Shown: positions 29,507-42,681, counted from the stretch's first letter. The stretch is 64,000 bases of DNA from Simmondsia chinensis (GCA_018398585.1 JAGTTD010000006.1:3484501-3548500); one strand, 5' to 3'. Numbers and translations are program-made. The notes: generated from the letters alone by a model not told the origin.

Positions 29507-30120
29507 GGCTGTGTTTGGTTTAGTTTTTTAATTGTTTAAAGCTGTAAAAAAGCTCTTTTGACTGCAAGGCTTGCGTTTGGTTGACAGAAAAGATATTTTT
29601 ATATCTTTTTCACAGCTTGAATAGAAAGATCGAAAAGCTGTTTTATAACTAAGCAGAAAAAGATGCAAAACTGGAACTTTTTCATAGCTTATTTCAAAGG
29701 AATGCTTTTAAAAATATTATATTGACATTAAATCTTCACTACAGTAACATACTTTTACTTATTATCACCACTCCAACCGACCACCACACCTCTTATGATC
29801 ATGGATCGCTACACTCAACACTTTCCACTTCAATGACCAACTATTATCATGATTCTCTTTTTTTTTGGGACAAAAAAAAACAAAATCATGATTCTTTCTT
29901 ACCTACTATAATTAGATAATTTATATTATCAAGTCATTTTTGTGATTATAGTAGGTAAGTTACTTTTTTAACTTGTATTGAAATGCTTTATTTTGTAAAA
30001 ATAAAGATTTTTCTGCACTGCACAACCAAATACTTCACTGTAAAAAGATACAGATCATAAAAGGATAGATTTTATTGAAACAGATAAGTTGAAAAAAGAT
30101 AAGCTGAGCCAAACGCACCC
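29507..30120. mobile_element. Tourist-like (PIF/Harbinger) MITE
   Basis: Starts GGCTGTGTTTGGTTTAG, ends CCAAACGCACCC, and is flanked by TTA on both sides (29504-29506, 30121-30123), the expected 3-bp target duplication. The two outer flanks rejoin to give the upstream region seen before RING copy 3 (...GTTTAGATTCGGTGGATTAGGCACAAA compared with TTTAATTTGGGTGGATTATG). No transposase. Confidence 0.8.
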
Positions 30121-30129
30121 TTAGATTCG

Positions 30130-30235
30130 GTGGATTAGGCACAAATTTAAAAGTTTAAAATATGAAATAATAAAATGGCGCCATTAAATGTATTCAAAAA
30201 ACTTTGATGAATGGCACCATATTATACGTTTGAAT
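30130..30235 (-). promoter_or_regulatory. Conserved upstream block of RING copy 4
   Basis: TTAGGCACAAATTTAAAAGTTTAAAATAT then ATGGCGCCAT (about 30174-30184) and a decayed ATGGCACCAT (about 30211). It matches the blocks upstream of copies 1-3, though pushed away from its gene by the Tourist MITE. Confidence 0.35.
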
Positions 30236-30322
30236 GAGCTTGAGGCTCATAACCTAATGGTTGGATTCCCGGTTGCCAAGTAGAAGCGCCGGGATTCGAA
30301 TCCCCACTAGTGTACCCCCTCA
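30236..30322 (+). mobile_element. tRNA-derived SINE head, family 4
   Basis: Box-A-like TAACCTAATGGTTGGATT and a perfect box B GGGATTCGAATCCC about 40 bases later. A CATA/TA microsatellite follows directly in place of a body, so it may be a SINE whose tail expanded. Confidence 0.55.
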
Positions 30323-30324
30323 TA

Positions 30325-30445
<121 letters not shown>

Positions 30446-30610
30446 ATTATATGTTGGAAAGTTTTGTTAACTTTAGCATTGTAAAGAGTTACTTTTGAAA
30501 TTTTTGCCCGCTTGCTCATATTAGGTTAATATCGGGTCAAATTATTATCGTATAAATATTAATAATAACTATTGATCATAAATAATTTAAAATATGATGT
30601 TTTTTAACTG

Positions 30611-31294
30611 CGTAAATTACAGAAAATTTTTATGTCTTTTGCTTTAAAAATAAAAAAACTCCCTCACAAATAAAAGCACTTACAAAACCCCCTCACTTTA
30701 AAATTTTATCACTTAATCCTTATGCAACTTATTTTTGACCAAAGTAAGGGAGTTAAAGGTTTAATTTTATTTTTAGATTGTGATTTTAGATTATTAGGTA
30801 AAAATTAGAAATTTTATGTTTTTAGCACAGGAATTAAGGAGAGTTTCTATATTTATAAAAATATAATTATTTTAATTAATTATAGTAATGATATTATAAG
30901 TTTAAAAGATAAAAGTATTTTTAAAATTTTCATAAAAAATATTATGAGATAAAATATAATATTTTTTTGTTTTTATTATAATATCACTATTATAATTAAT
31001 TAAAATATTAATTTTTATGAATACAAAAAATCTTACTTTTTAAAAATATAAAAAGATCCTTATTTTTCTTCAAAATATAAAAGCCCTACCTAAAAATAAA
31101 ATCAAATACTTAACCATTTTTATTTTGAAGGGCAAAATGGTCAAAAAAGAGTTATTTGTGGCAAAGTGATAAATTTTTAAAAGTAAAGGGGTTTAGTGAG
31201 TAGTTTTATTTTTGAAGCAAATAAAACAATGGCGCCATATTTTTTCTGTAATTTTTAAAAAGTGATAAAGTCATGATAGTTTTCTGTAATTTAC
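30611..31294. mobile_element. MITE with GTAAATTACAGAAAA TIR
   Basis: Left end GCGTAAATTACAGAAAA and right end TTTTCTGTAATTTACCC are inverted. Paired inner arms (CCCTCACTTTAAAATTTTATCACTT, and its partner AAGTGATAAATTTTTAAAAGTAAAGGGG near 31168-31192) extend the symmetry. No coding sequence. It contains ATGGCGCCAT near 31228. Confidence 0.6.
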
Positions 31295-31729
31295 CCTTTT
31301 TAATTTTAGTGTTTTATTTCATATTTAAAATTTTGAATTTTGTGGGTACCTCTTTATCCTATTTTAAATAAAACAATGGCGCCATATTTTTTCTAAAAAA
31401 ATGGATTAACGGCGCTATTTTCTACTTTTGAAATATTTTTTAAGTTCAGTATTATAGAGAGTTACTTTTGGAATTTTTTATTAAGATTTAGTTAATATTG
31501 GTTAGAACAACATCGTACTTGTTTTTAAATTTTAATTCTAATATTATATTTTGATACCTAAATTTACATATATGTATTGGTATGTACTATTACATGACGT
31601 GTGCTTCTAGCTTTGGAATTACCTTAAATTATAAATAAATAAATAAAAAAGCATATATGTTCATATATTAATAAATTTAAGGATTTAATATTTTGTTATT
31701 GATATTAGTATCTAACTCCTTTTATATTT
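31295..31729. other. Degenerate fifth RING-unit upstream block
   Basis: AACAATGGCGCCATATTTTTTCT then GGATTAACGGCGCTATTTT (31372-31425) repeats the paired-palindrome pattern, and 31540-31690 resembles 22300-22370. No RING coding sequence accompanies it. Duplication copy B begins at its right edge. Confidence 0.45.
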
Positions 31730-32888
31730 TTTTCTCAACTAATTTACTATAACCGTAATAGAAGAAAATAATATAATTTACTTTTGAAAAAGAAAAAAAA
31801 AATTTAACAAAAATTGGTTATCAAAATAACTTGATGGATTAACCCAGAACCCTAAAACAAACCCAACCCGACTAGAGATTAACCCGAACACAAAAAAGCC
31901 AAACCCAAAACCAAACCCAGAGTTGACCTTACCCGACCCCGCTTGAGATTAGACAATTGTTTCCCAATTTACACAATTGAAAAACTGACGTCTTGAGCAA
32001 TTTCTTTAATTTTTTTTATTTGCTATAAAAAAAGATTTCACAAGCCTGCGAAATTCTCTATTTTTAAATTGATAAATCCTTTGTTAAAATTCAATGGATT
32101 CTTACAAGAAAATATTGCTGACACATGATTTGTGTGATATTAAAACATATTTTATTAAAATTTAACAATTGTTTTTCGTAATCCATACGCTTTTCACTTA
32201 AAATATTAGTATAATTCATATATACTATCGTTTTTAAGGGTCAATTAGCATTTTCCGGCGAAATTATCATAATCGGATGAGACATTCAGCTTATTACGTA
32301 AGGATCAAGCAAGCTTGTATTCAAAAGTTATGGCCAAAAGATTTATCCTTTAGTATTGGGTCACATTATGCATCTGTGTTATATATTAATTAGAAGTTCC
32401 GTCTCTGAAAAGCCTTCGCTACACATTCTTCTCTTAATTTAAATGTATATAAGTCATTACATAAGCAAACTCAATTTTTTAAAATTAATAATATAATTTA
32501 TCAATTATAATAAATAAATTTAATTATTTAAAATTTAATTACATATCGTGCATCCCATAACTGGAGAGTCATGTTATATTAATAATATAATTTATCAAAT
32601 AACTGAAGCTCGAGCCATGCATGAAGGGTTAGGGGAACAAACCGAAAGAATAGCGAAAAATTAATGTCACAGGAGTTTGTGAACTAAAAAATTAATACAT
32701 CAAAACTCAAGGTTCGAATATATAACTCACCCAAAAAAGTGTTGTACGTGCTTTATAAAATATTAATGTCAGGGCAATTTAATATTTTTAAATTAGCTCT
32801 TATTAGCAACAGAATTTAGAACTTTGCACTATTTGAGAACCCAACAAGTCAAATCACATATTAGGCCTTATTACAAACATATATACAA

Positions 32889-33300
32889 CTACGTCTCGAT
32901 AATTTCCGGGGATCCCGCAGGTTGTTGATCAAATACTTCAATACAAGTCGTCCAAATAATATCCTGTCTTGTGAGGATTTCAGCAATCTGTTGCCATTTA
33001 AAATTTTCTTTGACGAGAATTGACTTTGTCATGGAATTGTGGCACGTACTTCCCAAGCTTAGCAAGTCTTTGCATGACTTAATGTTGATCCCAGAATCAG
33101 CTCCTTTAAATACGTATTCAAATATAGCATCACCAGACAAGGGATCCATTTTATATGTGCAAGCTTCTACATAGGATTCGGAGCTCGGGTCTAAACTCGG
33201 GACGAAATCGTGGTCACGTCCCAATGCACTTGCAGTGCATGATGTAGCAAGGAGCATAAAGATGGCTAAGTATGCCACAAGAGGTAGAGTTTTAGTCCAT
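32889..33300 (-). pseudogene. Prolamin-like secreted protein, copy B, start codon displaced
   Basis: From the signal-peptide codons to the stop the sequence equals copy A. A 4-bp difference (TAGT on the plus strand near 33293) lies just inside the start: the ATG used in copy A (now 33300-33298) is followed at once by GAC TAA. The coding frame instead runs open upstream into AT-rich sequence with no good start, so the apparent 221-codon frame is unlikely to be real. A downstream in-frame Met within the signal peptide could give a truncated leader. It could also be that B is ancestral and copy A gained a start by deletion. Confidence 0.6.
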
Positions 33301-34677
33301 GACTTTCGTGCTTCAATCTTATTTGATCCTTTAAACTGATAAAAAAGATATGAAATATATAAAACCTTAGTGAATAATGCTATTATGATACTACATTGTC
33401 TATATATAAGAAAAAAATTAATAAAAAAAAACGTTAAGATAAGTTCCGTTAGTGTTTTACAAAGGTTACATGATTTATTAAGTGCAATTAATATTGTACG
33501 TTTATCAACTAATACTGATAAATGTTGAAACAGAAATATATTTATGAATGACATAACTTAATCTGTATAATGAAAGTTAATATGGCTTGATATGCGTTTT
33601 TTACATGTGACCCATATTGCATCATTTTTTTTTTTTTTCCAATAATCAGCAAGGATAAACTCGCGATACAAAAGTCGACGCCTCAAATAAGCGACCCGAA
33701 AAGCACACAAAAAGTGTGGGAAGGGGAAAATAACTAGAAATCTGCTTCACTTATATTGTGAAGGAACCAATTGTTCTAAAAGTTTAAGCTGATGAATGAA
33801 GGCCGGATTATTTTATACTCATTCCCCCTCACGTAAAAGGATATTGGGCCTGAAACGTGAATATTGTACAAACCCACCTTAGACCTTATGCTTAAGTTAT
33901 ATTAGTATTGAAAGTGGGAGTTCTAGGAATTCAAACTCGTAACCTCTTGGTCAACAAAGATCTAACGTCATATCCAAAAACCAAATTCTGATACATGCAT
34001 ATCCAGATTGTTTTTATACTCTAACATATATAACAAATGAATGCTCCGGTTATGTCTTTTTATATGATATAGCTTAACAAATATGAATTCTATAGTAATA
34101 ATTTTCACTATGAGATAATATGTTACTAAAAAACCTTAATAATTTACTGAAACTAAAAACCGAAATATGATTTGATATCTGGATGGATATTAAGTTCAAA
34201 CTCCTTGTTTTATTTTCCAGTGTTTGTAATCTTCTAGCACCTGTTGCCCTTATTTGTATTTCTTTTTGCATTCTTGTCTTTTTCTTTTCAATTTTGTCTT
34301 CTTGTTTTTACTTGTCCTTTTTTGGTCCCCGTTTCCTTACAGGTGTCCTAGGCCTCGCTTTTGTCTAGTGGCATGTTATGTATCGTGACCTTGTCGCTAA
34401 TTATTCAAAAAAAAAGAAAAGGAATAAGAATATGTCCTCTCTCAAATAGCAAGGCAACAAACAAAACTTTAGGAATTTTGTATTAATAGTTATTCACTAC
34501 TCATATAATTGGTATGTACTACGGCTTTGCTCATAATTATCAACAAAAAAAAAAAATAGAGCAATTAATTTTTTTTCTGTTTTCCCTTTATAAATGGATG
34601 ATGTTCAACCCTTGTAGCATCATTCATTAAAAATATCATCTACTCGCATCCCATATTTTATCAATTCAATTGATAAA
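33301..34677. other. Intergenic stretch of copy B
   Basis: Duplicate of 1568-2947, with the same tail fragments (about 33626-33735 minus, 34197-34420 plus) and the family 1 SINE (about 33756-33997 minus). No gene. Confidence 0.7.
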
Positions 34678-35100
34678 ATGAGATTTTATTTCAATACCAT
34701 GAAGATCGAAGCTCTGCCTATTATGACTTATTCTGTATCATTGGTTTTTCTTGTTGCATCAATTCTAGCAAATGCAAATGGAAGCAACCTCGACCTCGTC
34801 CCTACATCGGATCCAAGGTTTGCAATCCGTGTAGAAGCTTGACTAAACAAAATGGATCCCCTTTCTGGTGAAGCTATATTTGAATTCATCTTTGCAGGTT
34901 CTGGTATCAGTCTTGCCTCTTGCAGTGACCTACTAAGGTTGGGACAGACATGCCACGATATTATGACCCATTCTATTTTGATTAAGGAACATTTAAAAAG
35001 GTAAGCAATCAATGAAATTCTCAAAAGGCATGATGGTATCTGGAACATTTGCACTGAAGTTTTTGGTCAACAGCCCGTGAGTTCCCCAACAAGTTCCTAG
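34678..35100 (+). pseudogene. Prolamin-like secreted protein pseudogene (copy B)
   Basis: Same length and same two in-frame stops as 2948-3370 (TGA at 34840-34842 and TAA at 35002-35004). Both lesions being shared dates the loss before the duplication. The signal peptide and remaining motifs are unchanged. Confidence 0.85.
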
Positions 35101-36820
35101 TAACAGTTGCATGTTTCAAAAGAGCCTAATATAAATAAAAGTCATACAAGTGAAAATTTAATGGCTTATATTTCATGTCAAAAATAAAATTATCCGAAGA
35201 AGTTTTTCACGATTTCCTTGCTATCTTAAGAAGTGAAAATTATGTTGAAATGAATGGTAGTGTGGATTTCCATTGGTAAGTAAGAAATTAATTTATATAA
35301 ATATGATCACTATGGATTACCGATACTAATGTCACATAACTTATGTAAGAAGATGGTATACAAAATAAGGGATACTAAAAGACTTAATTTTCGATGAGCT
35401 TGCAAATCCAAATCTAGACGATAATGAACTAAAAATTAGAAACAATTTGAAAAGATATAACTAATATTCATAATAAGTTCATTTAAATCTTTTATCATGT
35501 AAACTTTAGAAAAAATTAGGTTTCTCAATTTAGTTAGTAGCAAAGGAACACAACTTCCTATTTTTGATCGGTTTCCATGAAAACAAAAAGATAAAATGCA
35601 TCTTGACAGTCTAGTTCGGGCTACTGTATAAAACGCCGTTGTTCTTTTTACCTTGTAGCCTAATGATTGTATTCGATGGCCCATTTTTTTTATGTTTCAT
35701 GGACCGACTTTTAGCACATTCTGGTTGGAAGAGCGTGTACCACAGTACGGGGGAAACGTACAGTTAGCTATTGATTAAGCATGTTAAGCAAGGTACTTTT
35801 AAGTCGTCAATGTCTTTTGTTTTCAATGTTGATCCATCTTCATGCCGCTAGGAACTCCTTCATCATCTCTGCTTTCCAATTTTTATTTTTATCTGTTTTA
35901 ATGTCTTAGTTGGTTGCTCTGACATATCCATACACCATTGTAAGAAAGACTCCCACAGATTGATTTTCACTACTATTTTCAGATCCAGACCCAGATTTGT
36001 CATCTCACATGCTCTACAATTACCTTCTTGGTAGCAACTTCAGTTGCAAACCATAGTCAGCACCACATGATTTTAGCGTGACTTTGTTCGTAGTATGTAG
36101 CGTAGTGATTTTGATTTCTCTTTTTGGCTTTTCTTCTTTCTTTCTTTCTTCTCGTTTATTTGTGTCTTTAACTATTGTATCTTTGAAGTACCGTCTCTTG
36201 TACTCTCCAGAAGATTTTATACTTACACGTACTTTATATTTTTGTTTTTTGATTCACACTTGGTCTCAATAGTTGGGGTGGTAGTTGGCCAATCCAGAGA
36301 CGCAGGTTCAAATCCGGCATCCTCCTCTCCCACCATGGCATTATCAGTTATGCGTTTGACATGAGACAAATTAAAAGAAAAAAAATGAAAAAGAATAATG
36401 TTCTTTGTGAATATAATGTATATATACAGGGTGTTTTTATTTTTCAGCCAACATTATCTTCGAATTTTGTAGTCTCTTGGTTATATTGAAATAGCTTTTT
36501 AGTTTGCAAACTATGTATGCCAAAACAGTGATATCATACACGGAAAAAGTGATGTCATACAAGGGAAAAGTGAAGTCATATGCTAAAATGGTGATGTCAT
36601 ACGCTAGAAAGGTGACCTTAAATGTCCAAAAGCAGATACTACACTAGGGATTTTCAATTAAAAAGTTATTTCATCCCGAATGGCGGATTAAAAGTTAATT
36701 TACCAAATCTAATACTTTTTCAGAAGATAAGGAGAACGTTAGGCAGAGTATCAAGAGATACTTTAATCTATCGCTTCGAAGTGCACTATCCATTCAAGGT
36801 CCTACCAGATGTCAACCTTT
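35101..36820. other. Intergenic stretch of copy B
   Basis: Duplicate of 3371-5089 with the tRNA-like SINE head near 36261-36336. No gene. Small differences, such as one extra T near 36123, change chance open frames. Confidence 0.6.
36528..36623 (+). repeat. 21-bp minisatellite (copy B)
   Basis: Units begin at 36528, 36549, 36570, 36591 and 36612, the same phase and sequence as copy A, so unit number has not changed since duplication. Confidence 0.85.
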
Positions 36821-37186
36821 GTTCTCCATACGTTTTGCTATTGTAGGCCTAATCAAAGCTGCCCTATTAGCCACCTCGTTGTCTTCCCAAAAGGCATGAG
36901 AAATGTGGATTTCAACAAATCTATTTAACAAGTCCTAGATCCTCCAATATGGTATGAAGTTGCCATGGACATTGAAATTTACAGCGCATAATCTGAACAA
37001 CAGTCAGGTTGTCGCCTTTCACATGCAGGCGTCGCACTCCTATACCTAAGCATTGTCTTAATTCCATCTCTAATTGCCCAAGTCTCTGCAAACATGATAG
37101 GAACATTGCCAATGCTTGTGAACTTTTGACTGAGCACCCTGCCTTGATCATCACGAGTAATAAACCCACAAGCAACACTTCGGCCT
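36821..37186 (-). pseudogene. LINE-type RNase H relic (copy B)
   Basis: Duplicate of 5090-5455 with the same disrupted frames. The pieces LGIGVRRLHVKGDN and PWQLHTILEDL are unchanged. Confidence 0.5.
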
Positions 37187-38422
37187 AGCGCTAGGAAGTG
37201 GAAAGTTCTTATTTTTCCTTAACCATTCAAACTCATAAGTTGTCAATCTTCATATGAACTTTCCATCCGAGTTTTCATAAATAGGTTCGATTAACCATTG
37301 CATATGTCTCAGACCTAAACCATAATCGCAACCAAATCTCAATTAAATAGGTAACTAAATCATATCAAATATTCCCCCAGTCAAATCTAAATCATATCAA
37401 TCAATATTAATTTTGAGATAAATAATACCCTTACAATTTTATTTTTTTTGATAATTAGCGACAAAGTAATAATATCCTTACATGATCAAACCCAAGCACA
37501 GATGGCCCTTAGCTTTCATAATGGTACACATCACGTACTAATGTTTTGCTAGCACATGTGTGAATGAGAGCATAAAAAGTGCAATAGGTTCCAAAATAAA
37601 GACAATTGTGTCATATTGAACGCTATGCATTCAACAACAACAACAACAACAACCTAGTGCCTCAAATAGGCACCCGTTAAGGCATGATCTGGGACGGTAA
37701 GATGAGACTGTTTCCGAAGAAACCATTGAACGATATGCATTCATATGCCCACTTATGCGCAAATAAAAATACACTTTCTTTTCATGAATACCAAACTATG
37801 GAAATAGTAACAAATACCATCATCAATCTACTTAGAAAAAAATTTTATAAAATGTCAATTTAGTCGAAAATAGTGTAATAAATAGAGTTATTTACGCCAA
37901 AGGTCCTTGTATTTTATTGTATGAATTTAGTTCTTGTACTTTTAATTATGTCAATTTAGTCCCATACAATTCATAATGTGTCAATTTGGTCCTTAAAAAA
38001 AAATTTATGTTAAATTCTTAATGAAATTTTTAATGGTTTAGCCACAAATTGAGTTAAATTAAGTAAATAGATGAATTTATAATAAGTTATTTGTATCTAA
38101 AATAATATTATCGTTCAAAATGACGACACTAACTTAACTTAAATTTGACCAAAGAACTAAATTGACACATTTTGAATTGTTCAGGGACTAAATTGACACA
38201 ATTAAAAAGTACAAGGACCAAATTGACACAATGAGCAAAGTACAAGGACCAAATTTTCTTGTTCCTGTTGTCCTCCCTATTGTATTTTTCCTTATTCAGA
38301 TTTTCTGTTCCACCTCCCGTTTACAGGGTGTTTAGGGCTCCCTTGTCGAGGTTCCTGGTTTGTTCTTCAGCTTCGCCTACATTTATCGGAAAAAAAAACT
38401 TGGACCTTTGATTTTAATAACC

Positions 38423-38471
<49 letters not shown>

Positions 38472-40173
38472 CCAACCCCCCTAAAAATGCAGGGTATATA
38501 AATTGATCCTGAAAATTTTGAAGATCCCTTGTCTTTTGTTTGTTTCATTTATTGATTTATTCGGTGTTCGTTTGATCGTGTTATTTTATAGTTAAAAAAA
38601 GTACCTTCTAACCGAAAAGAATCGTTTTTAATTTTTTCTGTATATTTGGCCCGCACATAAAATACTTTTGGAAAAAGCAACAACAATTTTTTTTTTAGAA
38701 CGGCAAAATATGACCCGACCCATTTGATCCGCTACCCGATCCGACTGTATCCAAAAAAAATTTTAATTTATTGGGACTCGAACCCAAAAATGAACCAACC
38801 CGAATTTGACCTGACCTGAACTTGACCCCAATGCGAGTTGACACGAAACCCGAATTAGACCCGACTCAAGTTTGACCCGACGAGTGATGAACCGAGACCC
38901 AAACCAGACCCTTCCTATAACACGAAATGATCCAAATAGAAATCTAATCTACCATAAAATCGAAAGAATATGCTAATTATTCTCATTTCGTTCAACTTGC
39001 AGTTTTAGTTATGATTTTCAAGGTTGAATAAATATATTACTAAAATAACCCGATGGATTAACTTGAAATCCGACCTGACCCAAGGATGACCTGGCTCAAG
39101 GTTGAGCCAACCCGAGACTAATCCAACCCGAGCTCAACCTAAACCTAAGGATGACCTTACCCTAACCTGACCCAACCTGTTTTGATCCGACCCGAGATAG
39201 ACCCGATGTCGACCCAACCCTAGACTAACCCAACCCAAGGATGACATGACCCTAGCCTGACCCAACCTGATTTTGATCAGACCCGATGGCGACCCAACCT
39301 GAGGTCGACTAAACCCGAGGATGACCCAACCCTAGCCTGACCCATTTTGACCCGACCCAAGATAGACCCAACATTTCATTAACCCGACCCAACCTAACCC
39401 AATTGCCTGGTCTAGTTGTTTTTGCTTTTTCTTTAAGTCATAACTAAAAGCAGATTTAGCAATTTTTAAGACATAAACACTCAGTAATAATTTTAAAAAA
39501 TCAATTCGGAATAATTTTACAGCATGTCCAAATACATTCTTATTCAAATAGTGCATAGAAATTTCGTTATTTTTGCATCAGAATCGGGTACAAGTCCCGT
39601 TATTCTTCTTATAAATTTTTTTCGTTCATCAACATGACAAGGTGAGCAACCAAGAGGGAAAAATAGTCAACACAACCGCAATATACGTTTTTAATCATCC
39701 CGGAAAGGAAAACCAATACCTGGGGAGCGGGTTGATGGGCTTTTTGAAGCCGGGACCTCTTGCTTGATGGGTTAGAAGTTAAACCATTATACCAACATCA
39801 TTAACTCAAGCATAATATAGAGAAAACAAGAAGGTAGAAACTAGAGAAAGGAAATGGTGAACAAGTGTTTTCGCAATTTGATTGATGGAGCATTCTCAGA
39901 GGGATCGATGTGTAATGCACTTAACAACAACAACAACAATAATAGCAGTACTAGTAGTAATAACCACTTCGAGTTAAATTATTTGAGATAAAGTTTTAGG
40001 TCAAACCAGATGGATTTTTCGAGTCTAGTTGGATTTGCGTACATGAAATTTGGTAAAATTTTCAGGTGGAAATTATTGAATCCGAATGTGAAGATCAAGT
40101 ACCTTTCTCACCCAAGACCAACTTGACGGGCTTCCAATTACTTTCGGTAAAATTTGAGTTGTGTCCAATATCA
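37187..40173. other. Repeat-rich stretch of copy B
   Basis: Duplicate of 5456-8419: truncated Au-type SINE body 37633-37724, AGGGTTATT MITE about 37885-38424 with nested tail, GACCC-rich repeat about 38710-39395, SINE head near 39722-39806. No gene. Confidence 0.6.
38427..38468. repeat. (TA)n expanded in copy B
   Basis: About 20 TA units at the MITE right boundary. Copy A has only a short interrupted TA stretch at about 6695-6715. Confidence 0.85.
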
Positions 40174-40253
40174 TTTTTTTTTTTTTTTATAATTGAGAAT
40201 TCATTCATAAAAACCAAAGAGGATACACTGCAGAAGCCAATACAAAGACAAAA

Positions 40254-41168
40254 TTACATCCAAGCTACTAAAGGGGATACTGTACTAACGCCATTTTTTC
40301 CAAGTGCATCGGCATTATGATTTGCCTTTCTCTTGTTGTGAACAATGGAGACCCATTTGAAGCTTCCTCTTGAGATGTTGATTTTGTTGAAGATGAAGTT
40401 AAGGCTCCATGGGCCTCCGCCCAAACCATTACACCATCGAACTGCATTTAGAGAGTCTGATTCCACTTCCAAGTTACCTAACTTCAACCAATCCACGAAC
40501 TCAAAAATTTCCAATGCAAAGCAAATGGCATCCAGTTCTGCATTTTTTTTTTTTTTTGATAAATATCGGCAAAGCCGAAGAATAGACAGGCAACTAGAAA
40601 AGACGAGGCCTAGGCCACTCCGTAAACGGAGAGGGAAACAAAAAGGGAAACAAAAAAGCATCAAAACCAAAACACCCAAACCCGACAAAACAGACACCGA
40701 GCACACGCTACCCAAGACGAGCACAAAAACAAGCTCAGACCGGAAACCCAAAAGAAAAAGAAGCAAACGACCAGCGCGGGAAACCGAAGCAGGACTGAAC
40801 CTCAACGACAAAACCACCCACTTCATTTACCCAGCAGATCTTCCACCATAGGTGGGTCGAAACCTTCGAAATTAAAACCAACTATTCTTCTCATGTCAAT
40901 TGTCCGCTCCGCTTGAAGGATCAACTCATCATGCATCCAGTTTTGCATGATTTGAGTCTTTAACACCGTCCGGAATTGAGAAGACACAAAGAACTTTCCC
41001 ATTATGATCTCTAAGTACACCACCAATGCCCGCTAGTCCTAGTTTACCCAACGAGGATCCATCGACATTCCATTTAAATGTACCGGAGGGGGGAGGCTTC
41101 CAAGCAATGCTGACAGTTTTATTAGTCGGCTTGGACCACCTCAAAATACAATCAATGTTGGAAACCAC
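40254..41168 (-). pseudogene. LINE-B RNase H domain, interrupted
   Basis: FKWNVDGSSLGKLGLAGIGG (first Asp) and the stretch to AKLDA precede the 389-bp nested insert. Beyond it ELDAICFALEIFEFVDWL, VESDSLNAV (third Asp) and HNADALGKNG (final His/Asp) complete the RVT_3 pattern. The insert splits the domain. Confidence 0.8.
40544..40932 (-). mobile_element. Retroelement nested in LINE-B RNase H domain
   Basis: Same insert as 8794-9182 with the 16-bp duplications at 40528-40543 and 40933-40948. Its presence in both copies places it before the segmental duplication. Confidence 0.8.
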
Positions 41169-41210
41169 TTGCTCGATTGAGTACGGGAAGTTCTCGGTAC
41201 TAGCTTTAAC

Positions 41211-41675
41211 TCATGAAGCAAGCCTAAACTTTACCAATGTACTAATTTCGTCAACGGAGAGCCGCTTTTGATTAAATACTAATTCATTCCTAGCAAGCCA
41301 AATGGACCATAAAACCGCAAAGAAGAGAGAGTACCACACTCTCGCTTGAAAACCTGCAAAACCGACCTCCTGCCATAGCTCATGGAACATACGAATTGAA
41401 CCTGGCACCACCAATGGCCTGTTCCACCATCCCACCAACATCATCCACACTTCCCAAGTGAATTGACAATGCAACATCAAATGATAACCTGTCTCTGGTG
41501 CAATGTTGCAGAAGGGGCATGCGTTTTGGTCCAAGTCCAGAAGTCCTGGGTGTACAAGCCTTTGTCTCGTATTAATTTTGTACAGTAGAGTAGACCGCAC
41601 AAACATCTCCACCTTGGGCGAGACAACACCTTTCCAAAACCCTTTAATTATATCAATATCAGATCTATAGCACAA
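41211..41675 (-). pseudogene. LINE-B zinc-binding region after RT
   Basis: A frame of 154 codons with FWKGVVSPKVEMFV, then CPFCNIAPETGYHLMLHC (zinc-binding C-x2-C ... H-x4-C), then VWYSLFFAVLWSIWLARNELVF. This is the usual zf-RVT segment of plant LINE ORF2. In copy A the first third is removed by a deletion of about 128 bp. Confidence 0.8.
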
Positions 41676-41920
41676 AAGGACCTAACTGAATACGATCCTT
41701 TCGGGTTAAAGCGCCAACAACATCTATCAGATTTCTCCGAACACAAAAATACAGGCCCTAAAGTAGCTAAAAGCTCTTCTTTCATATCACTTTCGAAGTC
41801 AAACAACGGACATCTCCAAACAAAATTCCATCTCCATTTAAGTCCATCCCAAAAACCCATCTTATTAATATTACAGCCCTTTTGTTCTAAAAACATGAAA
41901 GAGTCTACTAAAAGATATTT

Positions 41921-42600
41921 TCAAAGCATGCTCCCCAAGCCATCGTCCCAAAATTTTGCTCTTAGACCATCACCAATAATCACTGCCCTTCCTTTGTTAA
42001 TAGCTACAGCTATCTCAAACCCCATACCCGAGATATTGGCAATTCCACTCCAAGTTGAACTCGCTTTTGCTGCAGTTGGTAAATCAGACATGATGTTCTC
42101 TGGAATATCATGAATACTAGTGACCACCTTCTTCCAAAACTCTTGACACTCATCAGAATATCTCCACCACCACTTAAACAACAATCCCGCATTTTTTAGC
42201 ATAATGTCACCTATACCAAGGCCACCAAGACTTTTTGGCCTTTGTATAATGTCCAATCTAACAAGCGCCATCTTCGAGCTATCACTATTCCCAGACCAGA
42301 AAAAACGTCTTTTAAGCTTTATGATCTTCAGAGCTACCAACTTCAACATTCTAAACGGGGAGAGGTAGTAAGTAGGGAGATTCTGAAGCACTGCCTTAAC
42401 AAGTACCAATCTACCTGCTCTCGCTAATGTCTTCGCTTTCCACCCCGCTAGTCTCTTCTTAACTTTTTCCAGCACCGGAGCCCATGTTTTAACACACTTA
42501 GCTCTAGCCCCAAGTGGAAGCCCAAGGTATAATATTGGCAAAGAACCAAGCTTGCACCCTAGCTCCTTCGCAGCCTCAGAACACCATACAGTATGATAAT
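41921..42600 (-). pseudogene. LINE-B RT thumb region
   Basis: Continuous frame with ILYLGLPLGA, AGWKAKTLARAGRLVLVKAVL, RRFFWSG and SLGGLGIGDIMLKNAGLL, the conserved sequence following the RT palm in plant LINEs. Upstream of 42600 the protein is unrelated to RT, marking the deletion joint. Confidence 0.85.
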
Positions 42601-42681
42601 CGCATTTTGGGATGTCTGATTCACTAGGCCACCTTTCAAGCACAACCAACTCCTCCCTGCTTCCAAGGAGCAATTCACCAA

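Larger units (their letters stand above)
31730..42597 (+). repeat. Segmental duplication, copy B (direct repeat of 1-10708)
   Basis: Second copy in the same orientation, starting about 31.73 kb from copy A. It is about 160 bp longer, mainly because it keeps about 128 bp of LINE (41569-41705 region) that A lost and has a longer (TA)n run at 38427-38467. To its left is a degenerate RING-unit upstream region; to its right the LINE continues into endonuclease and ORF1 sequence. Confidence 0.95.

Noticed and set aside
32889..33554. 221-codon protein with long N-terminal extension
   Set aside because: The added N-terminal part is AT-rich noncoding sequence, absent as a frame in copy A, and the real signal peptide lies inside it.
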